Shown piece after piece: positions 44,538-53,987 of a stretch of 64,000 nt of DNA (position 1 is its first letter; each line of letters begins with the position of its first letter). The DNA lies in the NCBI GenBank assembly GCA_016702505.1, contig JADJDU010000009.1:124001-188000 (forward strand), given 5' to 3'. The position numbers and the translations under genes are program-made. Under the pieces are notes generated by a model that was given only the letters and a program-made list of their open reading frames with translations, ran no database searches and was not told the DNA's origin. The stretch comes from Microthrixaceae bacterium. Its GTDB lineage: Bacteria > Actinomycetota > Acidimicrobiia > Acidimicrobiales > Iamiaceae.

Positions 44538-44688
44538 GTCCCCCAGAATGGCCCACACCGCGTCCCCAGCGGGCGCGCCCCCCTCCGGCGGAGTTCCTTC
44601 GCCGGTAGGGGCTCCGATGCCGGACGGCCGAAATTCAGCGCCAAACCAGATCGGTGGCGGACAGGGACGGTCGGTAGGCTCGTCGGCC

Positions 44689-47600
44689 GTGAGCACCGAC
44701 GCCGAGACGCCGTATCCGAAGGTTCCGAGCCGGGCCGACTACCCCGCCATCGAACGTCGGATCCTGGAGCGGTGGGCCGCGGATGCCACCTTCGAGGCCT
44801 CGGTCGAGGCCCGACCCGAGTCGGACCGCTACGTGTTCAACGACGGACCGCCGTTCGCCAACGGCCTCCCCCACTACGGCCACCTGCTCACCGGTTACGT
44901 GAAGGACGTCGTCCCCCGGTTCCAGACCATGCGAGGACGGCGCGTCGAGCGGCGCTTCGGCTGGGATTGCCACGGCCTTCCCGCCGAGATGGCGGCCGAG
45001 AAGGAACTGGGCATCGCCGGCCACAAGGCGATCACCGAATACGGCATCGCCCAGTTCAACGACTACTGCCGCACCTCGGTGCTCCGCTACACCGCGGAGT
45101 GGGAGCGCTACGTGACCCGCCAGGCCCGCTGGGTCGACTTCGCCGACGACTACAAGACCATGGACCTCCCCTACATGGAGAGCGTCATGTGGGCGTTCAA
45201 GCAGTTGTGGGACAAGGGCCTGATCTACCAGGCGTACCGGGTTATGCCCTACTCGTGGGGGGCCGAGACCCCGCTGTCCAACTTCGAGATCCGACTCGAC
45301 GACGCCACCCGCCCCCGCCAGGACCCGGCCATCACCGTGGCCTTCGACCTCGATCCCGTCCCAGGCGACCCAGCCCCCTCAAGATCCTGGCCTGGACGAC
45401 CACCCCGTGGACACTGCCCTCAAACCTGGCTCTGGCTGTAGGCCCAGACTTGGACTACGCGGTGGTGGCCCACGATGGGGTCCACTACGTGATCGGGGCC
45501 GACGCGCTGGCCACCTATTCCAACGAATTCGGTAACGCCAACACTGTGGCCACCCTCAAGGGTTCGGACCTGGTCGGCCGCACCTACGCCCCGTTGTTCG
45601 GCTACTTCGCCGACAACGAAGCCAGCTTCCGGGTCCTGGCCGGTGACTTCATCGACACCGCAGAGGGCACCGGGGTGGTCCACCTGGCTCCCGGCTTCGG
45701 CGAGGACGACCAGCGGGTATGCGAGGCCGCCGGCATCACCCTGGTCGTACCCGTCGACGAGAAGGGCCAGTTCTCCGCCGAGGTAACCGAATGGGCGGGC
45801 GTGAACGTGTTCGACGCCAACCCCGACATCATCCGCCACCTCAAGGCGCAAGGCCGAGTCCTGCGCCACGAGACCTACGACCACAACTACCCGCACTGCT
45901 GGCGCACCGACACGCCCATCATCTACCGGGCCATGCAGTCCTGGTACGTGCGGGTCACCGACCTCACCGACCGGCTGTTGGAAACCAACCAGGAGATCAA
46001 CTGGATCCCCGACCACGTCCGCGACGGAGCCTTCGGCAAATGGCTGGAGGGGGCCCGCGACTGGTCGATCAGCCGCAACCGATTCTGGGGGGCTCCCATC
46101 CCGGTGTGGGAGAGCGATGATCCCGACTACCCCCGCGTCGACGTCTACGGGAGCCTCGACGAGATCGAACGCGACTTCGGCGTGCGACCCACCGATCTCC
46201 ACCGCCCGATGGTCGACGAACTCACCCGGCCCAACCCCGACGACCCGACCGGTCGCAGCACCATGCGTCGGGTGACCGAAGTGCTCGACTGCTGGTTCGA
46301 GTCCGGTTCCATGCCCTTCGCCCAGGTCCACTACCCCTTCGAGAACCAGGATTGGTTCGAGCAGCACTGCACCGCCGACTTCATCGTCGAGTACATCGCC
46401 CAGACCCGGGGCTGGTTCTACACCCAACACGTCCTGGCCGTGGCCCTGTTCGACCGGCCTGCGTTCCGCAACGTGATCTGCCATGGCGTCGTCCTCGACG
46501 CCGACGGTCGCAAGCTGTCCAAGAAGCTCCGCAACTACCCCGACCCCGAAGAGGTCATGGAGACCATCGGTTCCGACGCCCTGCGTTGGTACCTGATGTC
46601 CTCCCCCATCCTCCGAGGTGGGGACCTGCGGATCGCCACCGACGGCTCAGGCATCTCCGACGTGGTGAGGCTGGTCCTCAACCCGATCTGGAACGCCTTC
46701 CACTTCTTCACCCTGTACGCCAACGCCGACCGGTACCGGGCCCGTTTCCGCACCGATGCCCAGGGGGACCTGGACCGCTACATCCTGGCCAAGACCGGCG
46801 CCCTGGTCGACGAGGTCACCACTGCCCTCGACGTCTACGACCTGGCCGGAGCCTGCAACCAGATCGGGTCATACCTGGATGCCCTCAACAACTGGTACAT
46901 CCGCCGCAGCCGGGAACGATTCTGGGCACCGGGAGCTGTCGACGCCGACGCCAGCGGGACCGCGGCCGACAAGGCCGACGCCTTCGACACCCTGTACACG
47001 GTCCTGGTGACCTTGTCGCAGGCTGTGGCACCGCTGCTACCGATGCTGGCCGAAGAGATCCACACCGGACTCACCGGCCACCGCTCCGTCCACCTCACCG
47101 ACTGGCCCGATGCCGCCGCTCTTCCGGTCGAACCCGATCTGGTCCGGGCCATGGACGAGGTCCGAGCGGTTTGTTCGACGGCGCTGGGCCTGCGCGAGGA
47201 CCACAAACTCCGCAACCGACTTCCGCTGTCGACCCTGGCCGTCGCCGGAGACCGGGCCGAACTGCTGGTGCCGTTCGCCCAACTCATCGCCGACGAGCTC
47301 AACGTCAAGGCGGTGACAACCCAAGGAGACCGGACCGCCTACGGGGCCGAGGTGGTCCGCCCCAACCCACGGGTCCTGGGACCCCGGCTGGGTCGAGATG
47401 TGCAAGCCGTGCTGGCCGCGGCCCGCTCCGGTGACTGGCATCGCAATGACACCGGCGAGGTGGTCGTGGGGGGCCACATCCTTCACGACGGTGAGTACGA
47501 GCTGGCCCTCGACACCGGAGAAGGCGACTCCGGCCGCGCCGACCTGGCCGCGGAAGCGGTCCGCTACGTGGATCCCGAAGGGCGGATGATCGACACCGGG

Positions 47601-47912
47601 CTGGTGGTGGCGTTGGACCTGACCGTCACGCCTGAACTCCACGCCGAGGGCGTGACCCGCGATCTGGTGAGGTTGGTCCAACAGGCCCGCCGAGACGGGG
47701 GCCTGGACGTGACCGACCGGATACACCTGAGAATCGAACTGCCCGAACCCCAGCAAGCCATGGTGAGGGCCCACGAGGACCACCTTGCCCAGAGCGTGCT
47801 GGCCACATCGATCACCTACGCCAACTCCGGAGAAGTGCCGGGGGAGGCCTCTGGTGAGGGTTCGGCCCCACTGGACGGAGCCACGGTGACTTGGAGCCTC
47901 AGGCGCGCATGA
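44689..47912 (+). CDS. ileS: Isoleucyl-tRNA synthetase, with an apparent one-base deletion
   Basis: From GTG 44689 the HIGH motif is PPFANGLPHYGHLLTG; the frame breaks in the CCCCC run at 45374-45378, after which the protein resumes one frame over (PLKILAWTTTPWTLPSNLAL). One extra C restores a 1074-residue protein, a normal size for this type. The KMSKS motif is KLSKK, preceded by DADGR; editing-domain motif TTTPWTLPSN is present. The enzyme charges tRNA-Ile and is essential, so a true null frameshift is unlikely. The stop overlaps the next gene (ATGA). Confidence 0.93.
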
Positions 47913-49798
47913 CGCCCGGCGAGGGGGGCCGAACAGCAGGTTGGTCCGTCCGGTCCCGGTCCCGATCGGACTGGCTGCTCGTCGGACTGCTCGCCGTCAC
48001 GTTGGCCCCGGCCGTGGTCGTGCTGGCCCGAGTGGCGGTGCTGGACTGGGAGCCCGCCGGTGATCAGGCCATCATCGTCTTGCGGATGCACGATGCCTTC
48101 ACGGCTCATCCTCCGCTGCGAGGCCCATGGTCGCGATTCGGATGGGACCACCCCGGGCCGCTCATGTTCTGGCTGGGTGCGCCGGCCCTTCGCCTCGGTG
48201 GACCCTCCGCGGTCTTGGTCCATCTCACCTTGGTCAGCTCGGCTTCGATCGTGGCCACCGCCATCGCCGCCCGACGCCTGGCCGGAACGGGCTTTGCCGC
48301 CCTGGTCACCGTGGCCATGGCTGTCCTGATCCACAGCCACGGAGTGATCCGCCTGTCAGACCCCTGGAACCCGTGGGCCACCGTCCTGCCTCTGTTGTGC
48401 TTCTTGTTCACGGCGGCACTGGCCGCCGCCAAGGGATCTCGCTGGGCCCTGGTCGTGGCCCTGGTCACCGGGTCCTACGCCGCACAGAGCCACCTCGGCA
48501 ACGCCCCCGTGGTGTTGGCCACGACCGGGGCCGGTGTCATCTGGTGGTGCTGGCGCCGATGGCTCAGGCCTGGGCGCCCGTCGCTGCGATCCCGGGCCGA
48601 CACCTCCGTGCCCGAGCCGAGCCGTGCCAGAGCAAGCAGCACCACCTCCACCACGCCGGGGCTGGTGCCACGCCTCCTCCCCGGCGCTGCCCTCCTGGCC
48701 CTGGCCTTGGCCCTGTGGGCGGGGCCCATCGTCGACCAGATCACCAACGAGCCTGGCAACATCCGTGCCCTCGTCGACTTCGCCCGAGACAGCCCCGAGA
48801 CCCCCCCTCCTCTCCAGGATTCCCTGGAGGTAGCGGCCCGGGAGCTCGGGTTCGTCCCGGCGTGGCTCGGTGTCCACGAAGGCGTGTGGCCGGTGGACCC
48901 GGCTCCGATCTGGACACTGCTGATCCTGCCGGTAGCCCTGGCCATCGGCACCGTGCCCGCCATCGGGCGCTACGCCGGTTCCCAACCCCAACGTGTGGAG
49001 CTGGCCGTTTACGCCGCCACCATTCACCTGGCCGCGGTGGTCACGGTGACTCGCACTACCGGCGGTCTCATCAACTACGTGCTCCGATGGTCCTGGCCGG
49101 TGGCCCTAATGGCCACGACCGTGGCTCTCCTGCCGATCGTCGACATCTTGCGACGGGCCACGCCGCCGATGCTGCGCACGGTCAGGGTGGGTGCCGCGGT
49201 GCTGGGCGCGACCGTGGCCGTCGTGGCCAGCTTCGCCTCGATCCGCGTCGCCCTGTCCGACCCGGTGATGCCCATGGCCGCCAACGATCCCGCCGTCCGG
49301 GAACTGTCACGCGCCATCCGCCATGAGTTGCCCACCGGCTCCTACGCCTTCCGGTACCGCGATGCCCGCCAGTTCAGCGCGGTCGGCACCGGGACGGGGG
49401 CCAGCCTGGCTCGTCACGGCTACCAGCTCGACTTCACCCCAGACCACGCCACCCGGTTCGGCGACTTCCGGTCCACCGGACGCAGCGACCTCCCGTACCT
49501 GTTCGTGATCGGCAAGTCCCTGCGCCACTCCTGGATCCCGCCGGACGGAGCCGAACTGCTGGTCCACTGGGACCACCTGTCGGCCACAGATCGGGCGCAG
49601 ACCGACCGCATCGAGGTCCGGGTAAGACGGGATGCCGGACTCCCCGTTGATCAGATGGTCACGGTCGATTCGGTCGAGCTCAGAACCAGCCTGGTCGCGA
49701 ACGGCGCCGACCCGGCCGATGTGGCCGAGCTCCATCGGCTCGAGTCGGACCGCGACTGGTACGAAGCCTGGCTCCTCCCGGCCGGGTCCCCACCCTGA
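47909..49798 (+). CDS. Polytopic membrane glycosyltransferase-like protein (GT-C type)
   Basis: 629 residues, ATG overlapping the ileS stop. About 10 hydrophobic segments fill the first ~430 residues; an early loop has an acidic LDWEPAGDQAII motif after the first helix, as in GT-C enzymes that use lipid-linked sugars, and WNPWATVLPLL later. A soluble C-terminal domain follows. Similar proteins transfer sugars outside the membrane; donor and acceptor unknown. Coupling to ileS is by overlap only. Confidence 0.7.
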   Translation: MTPGEGGRTAGWSVRSRSRSDWLLVGLLAVTLAPAVVVLARVAVLDWEPAGDQAIIVLRMHDAFTAHPPLRGPWSRFGWDHPGPLMFWLGAPALRLGGPSAVLVHLTLVSSASIVATAIAARRLAGTGFAALVTVAMAVLIHSHGVIRLSDPWNPWATVLPLLCFLFTAALAAAKGSRWALVVALVTGSYAAQSHLGNAPVVLATTGAGVIWWCWRRWLRPGRPSLRSRADTSVPEPSRARASSTTSTTPGLVPRLLPGAALLALALALWAGPIVDQITNEPGNIRALVDFARDSPETPPPLQDSLEVAARELGFVPAWLGVHEGVWPVDPAPIWTLLILPVALAIGTVPAIGRYAGSQPQRVELAVYAATIHLAAVVTVTRTTGGLINYVLRWSWPVALMATTVALLPIVDILRRATPPMLRTVRVGAAVLGATVAVVASFASIRVALSDPVMPMAANDPAVRELSRAIRHELPTGSYAFRYRDARQFSAVGTGTGASLARHGYQLDFTPDHATRFGDFRSTGRSDLPYLFVIGKSLRHSWIPPDGAELLVHWDHLSATDRAQTDRIEVRVRRDAGLPVDQMVTVDSVELRTSLVANGADPADVAELHRLESDRDWYEAWLLPAGSPP

Positions 49799-49960
49799 GC
49801 CTGGATCCGCCGAAGGCAGAGCCTTCCGGCGGAGTTCGGTCGCCGTCCTGACGGCCGCCGCCTTCGCTGCTACCACCGGCAAAGCCGCTCTACGCAGGTC
49901 GGGGGCTCCGCCGCAAGGGGCTCTGTCCCCGAACCCCCCGGCCCGGGCCGTGGTAGTACG

Positions 49961-49998
49961 CGAAACGGCCGCCACCGGGTGGGGTGACGGCCGTTTCG
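49961..49998 (-). terminator. Terminator of the rplJL operon
   Basis: CGAAACGGCCG and CGGCCGTTTCG form an 11-bp stem with a 16-base loop, 31 bases beyond the rplL stop. It also faces the convergent membrane-protein gene. Confidence 0.75.
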
Positions 49999-50028
49999 GA
50001 TATAGCGTCGGGGCGAGCCCGACGGGTA

Positions 50029-50409
50029 CTACTTGAGCTCGACGGTGGCGCCGGCGCCCTCGAGGGCAGCCTTGGCCTTCTCGGCGTCGGCCTTGGAGGC
50101 CTTCTCGAGGATCGGCTTGGGGGCGTTGTCCACCAGCTCCTTGGCCTCCTTGAGACCGAGGTTGGTGAGGGCACGCACCTCCTTGATGACGCCGATCTTG
50201 CCGGAGCCGGCGTCGACCAGGACGACGTCGAACTCGTCCTTCTCTTCCTCGGCCTCGCCACCACCGCCACCGGCGGGGGCAGCAGCGGCAACAGCGACCG
50301 GAGCCGCAGCGGTGACGCCGAACTTCTCTTCGAAGTCCTTGAGGAGCTCGCTCAGCTCCAGCACGGACATTCCGGCGATAGCGTCGAGGATCTCTTCCTT
50401 GGTAGCCAT
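50029..50409 (-). CDS. rplL: 50S ribosomal protein L7/L12
   Basis: 126 residues. N-terminal dimerisation helices (MSVLELSELLKDFEEKFGV), an Ala/Gly hinge, and the C-terminal domain GSGKIGVIKEVRALTNLGLK that recruits GTPase factors. Present in multiple copies on the stalk via L10. Three bases after rplJ. Confidence 0.97.
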   Translation of the reverse strand: MATKEEILDAIAGMSVLELSELLKDFEEKFGVTAAAPVAVAAAAPAGGGGGEAEEEKDEFDVVLVDAGSGKIGVIKEVRALTNLGLKEAKELVDNAPKPILEKASKADAEKAKAALEGAGATVELK

Positions 50410-50412
50410 GGG

Positions 50413-51099
50413 TCAGCTCTCCTGTTCGGTGGCGGCCGACTCCTCGGCCTGATCGGTTTCGGGGGTGTCTGCCGCGGCGGGTGCCTCGGCAGCGGGGGTC
50501 TCGTCGGCCGCTTCGGCCTCCGGGGCGGGGGCTTCGGCAGGAGCCTCGGCCGGGGTGGGGGCATCGGCAGGAGCGCCGGGAGCGCCACCCTGGTCGATGA
50601 GGGCCTTGAGGCCGTAGGCGAAGTTGCGGGGCAGCGCCGCGAGCAAGCCGGCGAACTGCGTCATCGGGGCGGCGATGGCGCCAGCCAAGCGGGCCAACAA
50701 GACCTCGCGAGGCTCGACGTCGGCGAGGGCCTTGACGGCAGCCTCGTCGAGAGCTTTGTCTCCCAGCAGGCCGCCCTTGATCACCAAGGCCGGGTTGGTC
50801 TTGGCGAAGTCACGCAGGGCCTTGGCCACCGCCACCGGGTCACCATCGACGAAGGCGATGGCGGTGGGCCCGGTGAGCAGGTCCTCGATCTCCAAGCCCA
50901 GGTCCCGGGCCGCAAAGCGAACCAGGGTGTTCTTGTAGATCTTGTACTCGCCGCCCGCCTCGCGTAGCGCGCGACGGAGCTCGGCCGTAGCCGACACGTT
51001 GAGGCCCCGGTACTCGGTCAGCACGGCAGCATCGGCGGCCTCGAGCTTGGCTCGGACCTCTTCCACCACCGCGACCTTTTCGGGTCTCGGGTTCTCCAT
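50413..51099 (-). CDS. rplJ: 50S ribosomal protein L10 with an acidic Ala/Pro-rich tail
   Basis: 228 residues from MENPRPEKVAVVEEVRAKLE, with gaggaggt before the ATG. The rRNA-binding domain (EYRGLNVSATAELRRALREA; YKIYKNTLVRFAA) is normal. After residue ~172 a Pro/Ala/Glu/Asp tail of about 55 residues extends past the L12-binding helix. L10 anchors the L7/L12 stalk and represses its own operon in many bacteria. Confidence 0.96.
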   Translation of the reverse strand: MENPRPEKVAVVEEVRAKLEAADAAVLTEYRGLNVSATAELRRALREAGGEYKIYKNTLVRFAARDLGLEIEDLLTGPTAIAFVDGDPVAVAKALRDFAKTNPALVIKGGLLGDKALDEAAVKALADVEPREVLLARLAGAIAAPMTQFAGLLAALPRNFAYGLKALIDQGGAPGAPADAPTPAEAPAEAPAPEAEAADETPAAEAPAAADTPETDQAEESAATEQES

Positions 51100-51155
51100 G
51101 GGCACCTCCTCTCTATGTCTGTCTCTGTACGGATGTTCGGATGGGAAAAATGCGA

Positions 51156-51184
51156 CTGGGTGCTCGCATCGCGCGAACACCCAG
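51156..51184 (-). terminator. Attenuator-like hairpin in the rplJ leader
   Basis: On the minus strand CTGGGTGTTCGC pairs with GCGAGCACCCAG (one G-U pair), loop GCGAT, and a run of five T follows within 6 bases. It stands 57 bases before rplJ, so it could attenuate rplJL. Confidence 0.6.
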
Positions 51185-51267
51185 GAGACAGACGAAGAAG
51201 TTCGTCCACCTCGTCTGGCGGGCAAGCCCATTGGCACCGGGGTGCACCAGAGGTCTTCGGCGACGTG

Positions 51268-51305
51268 AGTTGTGCGGCGGAAACGCTAGCTCCCGCCGCA
51301 CAACT
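51268..51305 (-). terminator. 13-bp stem hairpin after rplA
   Basis: AGTTGTGCGGCGG and CCGCCGCACAACT form a perfect stem with a 12-base loop 36 bases after the rplA stop. It may partly end rplKA transcription or belong to the L10 leader. Confidence 0.6.
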
Positions 51306-51340
51306 TCCAGAAATCGGCGGCGCCGGACGGCACCGGGGAA

Positions 51341-52048
51341 TCAGTCGTTGGTGGCCTCGGGACGGAGGCGGTTGGCATCGACCTTGACGCCGGGGCCCAT
51401 GGTGGAGGCCACTGCGATCTTCTTCAGGTAGCGGCCCTTGGCCGAGGCCGGCTTGGCTCGCTGGAGCTCATCGAGGACGGCGCGGAAGTTCTCCTCGAGC
51501 GCCGACAGTTCGAAGCTCACCTTGCCCAGCGGAACGTGGACATTGCCGTAGCGGTCGGTCCGGTATTCGACCTTGCCGCCCTTGAACTCGGCCACGGCCT
51601 TGGCCACATCGGTGGTGACGGTGCCGGTCTTGGGGTTGGGCATGAGGCCACGGGGACCGAGCACCTTGCCCAGACGGCCGACGACCGGCATCTGGTCGGG
51701 AGTGGCGATGGCCAGATCGAAGGCCAACATGCCACCCTCCACCTCGGCGGCCAGGTCATCGGCGCCCACGAACTCTGCACCGGCCTCACGGGCGGCCGCA
51801 GCGGCGTCGCCAGTGGCGAAGACCGCAATGCGCACGTCCTTGCCGGTGCCGGCGGGCAGGGCCACGGTGCCACGCACCATCTGGTCAGCCTTTCGGGGAT
51901 CCACCCCGAGGCGGACCACCAGCTCGACGGTCTCGTCGAACTTGGCCGGAGCCAGGCTCTTCACCAAGTCGAGGGCTTCGCCCACACCATGGAGGTTGTC
52001 TCGATCGAAACGCTTGGTGGCGTCCTGGTACTTCTTGCCTTTCGCCAT
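51341..52048 (-). CDS. rplA: 50S ribosomal protein L1
   Basis: 235 residues. Signature motifs GPRGLMPNPKTGTVT and KFDETVELVVRLGVDPRKAD. L1 forms the mobile stalk that helps release E-site tRNA and represses rplKA in E. coli. 67 bases after rplK. Confidence 0.97.
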   Translation of the reverse strand: MAKGKKYQDATKRFDRDNLHGVGEALDLVKSLAPAKFDETVELVVRLGVDPRKADQMVRGTVALPAGTGKDVRIAVFATGDAAAAAREAGAEFVGADDLAAEVEGGMLAFDLAIATPDQMPVVGRLGKVLGPRGLMPNPKTGTVTTDVAKAVAEFKGGKVEYRTDRYGNVHVPLGKVSFELSALEENFRAVLDELQRAKPASAKGRYLKKIAVASTMGPGVKVDANRLRPEATND

Positions 52049-52115
52049 GATGGCTCCCTCGTTCAGGAGGCCGCCGGGCGAGGTAGTCCCGGAATCGGCC
52101 TGGTTATCGGACTTG

Positions 52116-52541
52116 TCAGTTGACGGTGATGCCCATGGAACGGGCGGTGCCCTCGACCTGGCGCTTGGCTGCCTCGAGGTCGTTGGCGTTCAGGTCGGGA
52201 AGCTTGATCTTGGCGATCTCTTCGACTTGGGCGGCAGTCACCGAACCACCGACCTCACGGCCGGGGTTGGACGACGCCTTGTCTACCCCGGCTGCCTCGC
52301 GGATCAGTACCGGCGTGGGCGGGGTCTTGGTGATGAAGGTGAAGGTACGATCCTCGAAGATCGTGATCTCCACCGGGATGATGGTGCCCTTTTGGGCTTC
52401 GGTCTGGGCGTTGTAGGCCTTGCAGAAGTCCATGATCGCCACGCCGTGGGGGCCGAGCGCGGTACCGACGGGCGGTGCGGGAGTTGCACCACCGGCGGGG
52501 ATCTGGATCTTGACGACGGCCGCGACCTTCTTCTTGGCCAT
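52116..52541 (-). CDS. rplK: 50S ribosomal protein L11
   Basis: 141 residues, normal length. The N-terminal PAGGATPAPPVGTALGPHGV and C-terminal GTARSMGITV are conserved. L11 sits at the GTPase centre and is needed for RelA activation and thiostrepton binding. Confidence 0.97.
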   Translation of the reverse strand: MAKKKVAAVVKIQIPAGGATPAPPVGTALGPHGVAIMDFCKAYNAQTEAQKGTIIPVEITIFEDRTFTFITKTPPTPVLIREAAGVDKASSNPGREVGGSVTAAQVEEIAKIKLPDLNANDLEAAKRQVEGTARSMGITVN

Positions 52542-52595
52542 GGTTCTTCTTGCTCCTACGTGTTTCTTGGGGACGGGCGAGCCTAGGTCCGGGAC

Positions 52596-53384
52596 CTAGA
52601 GCTTCGCCACCTGGGAGAACTCCAATTCGACCGGGGTCTCCCGGCCGAAGATGTTGACCAGCACCTTTACCTTGAGCTGGTCCTCGTTGATCTCGACGAT
52701 CTCGCCGCTGAAATCGGCGAACGGACCTTCCTTGACTCGGACGGTCTCGCCCATCTCGAACTCGAGTCGGGGCCGGCCCTTGCGGGTGGCAGCTTGCTCG
52801 TCACCTTCGGGCTTGACGGTGAGGAACGTCTCGACCTCTTTGCGGCGCAGGGGCGAAGGCTTGGTGCCTTGGCCCACGAAGCCGGTGACGCCGGGGGTGT
52901 TGCGGATCACATACCAGGAGTCGTCGTCGAGGTGGCAGCGCACCAGGAGGTAGCCCGGGAACATCTTCTTTTGGGCGACGACCTTCTTGCCACCCTTGAA
53001 CTCGACCACCTCCTCCATGGGGATGACCACCTCGTGGATGCGACCCTCCATGTTCATGGACTGGGTTCGGGCCTCGAGGTTCTGCTTGACCTTCTTCTCG
53101 TAGCCCGACTGGGTGTGGACCACGAACCACCGGCCGGGACGATCGGCGGGGCTGTCCACGACGGGGGCCTCTTCGATCAGTGTCTCGACATCCACGACCT
53201 CGACATCGCCGTCTGGGTCAGAGCTGTCTTCGGCACGGGTGACCTCGAGCAGTTCACCGGTCTCAGGGTCGAACGCCGGGGCGGTGTCGATGCCGTCGGG
53301 CTCAGCCGCTACCGCATCGCTCGCTTCGGGATCGATCTCGACGTCAGAGACTTCGGTCTGGTCGGGGTTGTCGTAGGAGGTCAT
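52596..53384 (-). CDS. nusG: Transcription termination/antitermination factor NusG
   Basis: 262 residues. An acidic N-terminal extension of about 85 residues precedes the NGN domain (WFVVHTQSGYEKKVKQNLE) and the C-terminal KOW domain (RVKEGPFADFSGEIVEI). NusG binds RNA polymerase and links it to Rho or S10. The extension is long, as in other Actinobacteria. Operon secE-nusG-rplK. Confidence 0.97.
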   Translation of the reverse strand: MTSYDNPDQTEVSDVEIDPEASDAVAAEPDGIDTAPAFDPETGELLEVTRAEDSSDPDGDVEVVDVETLIEEAPVVDSPADRPGRWFVVHTQSGYEKKVKQNLEARTQSMNMEGRIHEVVIPMEEVVEFKGGKKVVAQKKMFPGYLLVRCHLDDDSWYVIRNTPGVTGFVGQGTKPSPLRRKEVETFLTVKPEGDEQAATRKGRPRLEFEMGETVRVKEGPFADFSGEIVEINEDQLKVKVLVNIFGRETPVELEFSQVAKL

Positions 53385-53430
53385 GGGTGCGACACCAGGG
53401 GGGTGGGGGAAGCGGCTAGTTCTGCGACGA

Positions 53431-53727
53431 TCACTGATCGACGATCCACAGGACCGCCTTGGAGAAGCCGTAGTCCAGGCCGGCGATGAGTGCGGTGAGC
53501 ATCACGAGGAAGACGAACACGACCAACGAGAGGCTGAGGGTTTCGGCCCGGGTGGGCCACGCCACCTTGCGGAGCTCACCCTTCACCTCTCGCACGAACT
53601 GCTTCGGCTTGGTTCGAGGCTCCCGTGGCGCGTTGGGAGATGGCGCGGGCCGACGCGACGCCTTGGGCGCGCCGTCTTCGGTGAGCTGCCCCTGGCGTTG
53701 CAGCATCCGCTTGGTCTCTCGGTTCAT
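53431..53727 (-). CDS. secE: Preprotein translocase subunit SecE
   Basis: 98 residues from MNRETKRMLQRQGQ (a GTG two codons upstream is possible). The amphipathic helix FVREVKGELRKVAWPTRAET and one membrane helix (LSLVVFVFLVMLTALIAGLD) are typical. SecE stabilises SecY in the translocon. Follows tRNA-Trp and precedes nusG by 46 bases. Confidence 0.95.
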   Translation of the reverse strand: MNRETKRMLQRQGQLTEDGAPKASRRPAPSPNAPREPRTKPKQFVREVKGELRKVAWPTRAETLSLSLVVFVFLVMLTALIAGLDYGFSKAVLWIVDQ

Positions 53728-53771
53728 CGCCACGGAAATTGGCCTCGGCGCGGGTTGACGTCGTGTTATTG

Positions 53772-53844
53772 CAGGGCAGGAGGGAATCGAACCCCCAACC
53801 GCCGGTTTTGGAGACCGGTGCTCTGCCAGTTGAGCTACTGCCCT
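53772..53844 (-). tRNA. trpT: tRNA-Trp (anticodon CCA)
   Basis: 73 nt. Acceptor stem AGGGCAG/CTGCCCT, D-arm AGCTCAACTGGCAGAGC, anticodon loop CTCCAAA, T-arm GGGTTCGATTCCC, discriminator G as expected for tRNA-Trp. CCA is not encoded. Directly upstream of secE, a usual place for tRNA-Trp. Confidence 0.97.
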
Positions 53845-53866
53845 CGGGGTTATTGCTCGGCGGACC

Positions 53867-53897
53867 ACTCTAGCGTCGCGCTGGCAGGAAGCTCCAA
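53867..53897 (-). promoter_or_regulatory. Candidate promoter for tRNA-Trp-secE-nusG
   Basis: Minus-strand -35 TTGGAG (53897-53892), 19-base spacer, -10 TAGAGT (53872-53867), 22 bases before the tRNA 5' end. Same -10 as the rplC candidate. Confidence 0.5.
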
Positions 53898-53987
53898 GCG
53901 ACAAGCTGGCCAAGGACGGCTGAGAGGCTGCACAGAGGCGCGGCTGGGTGGCGTGCACGGGCCTGAACCTGGTGCGAGACTCATGCG

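Larger units (their letters stand above)
51100..51340 (-). promoter_or_regulatory. Structured rplJ leader (L10 leader-like)
   Basis: The 241-base gap between rplA and rplJ holds two strong hairpins (51268-51305 and 51156-51184). Its place and structure match the L10 leader that binds L10-L12 for feedback control, but I cannot confirm the conserved kink-turn. Confidence 0.5.
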
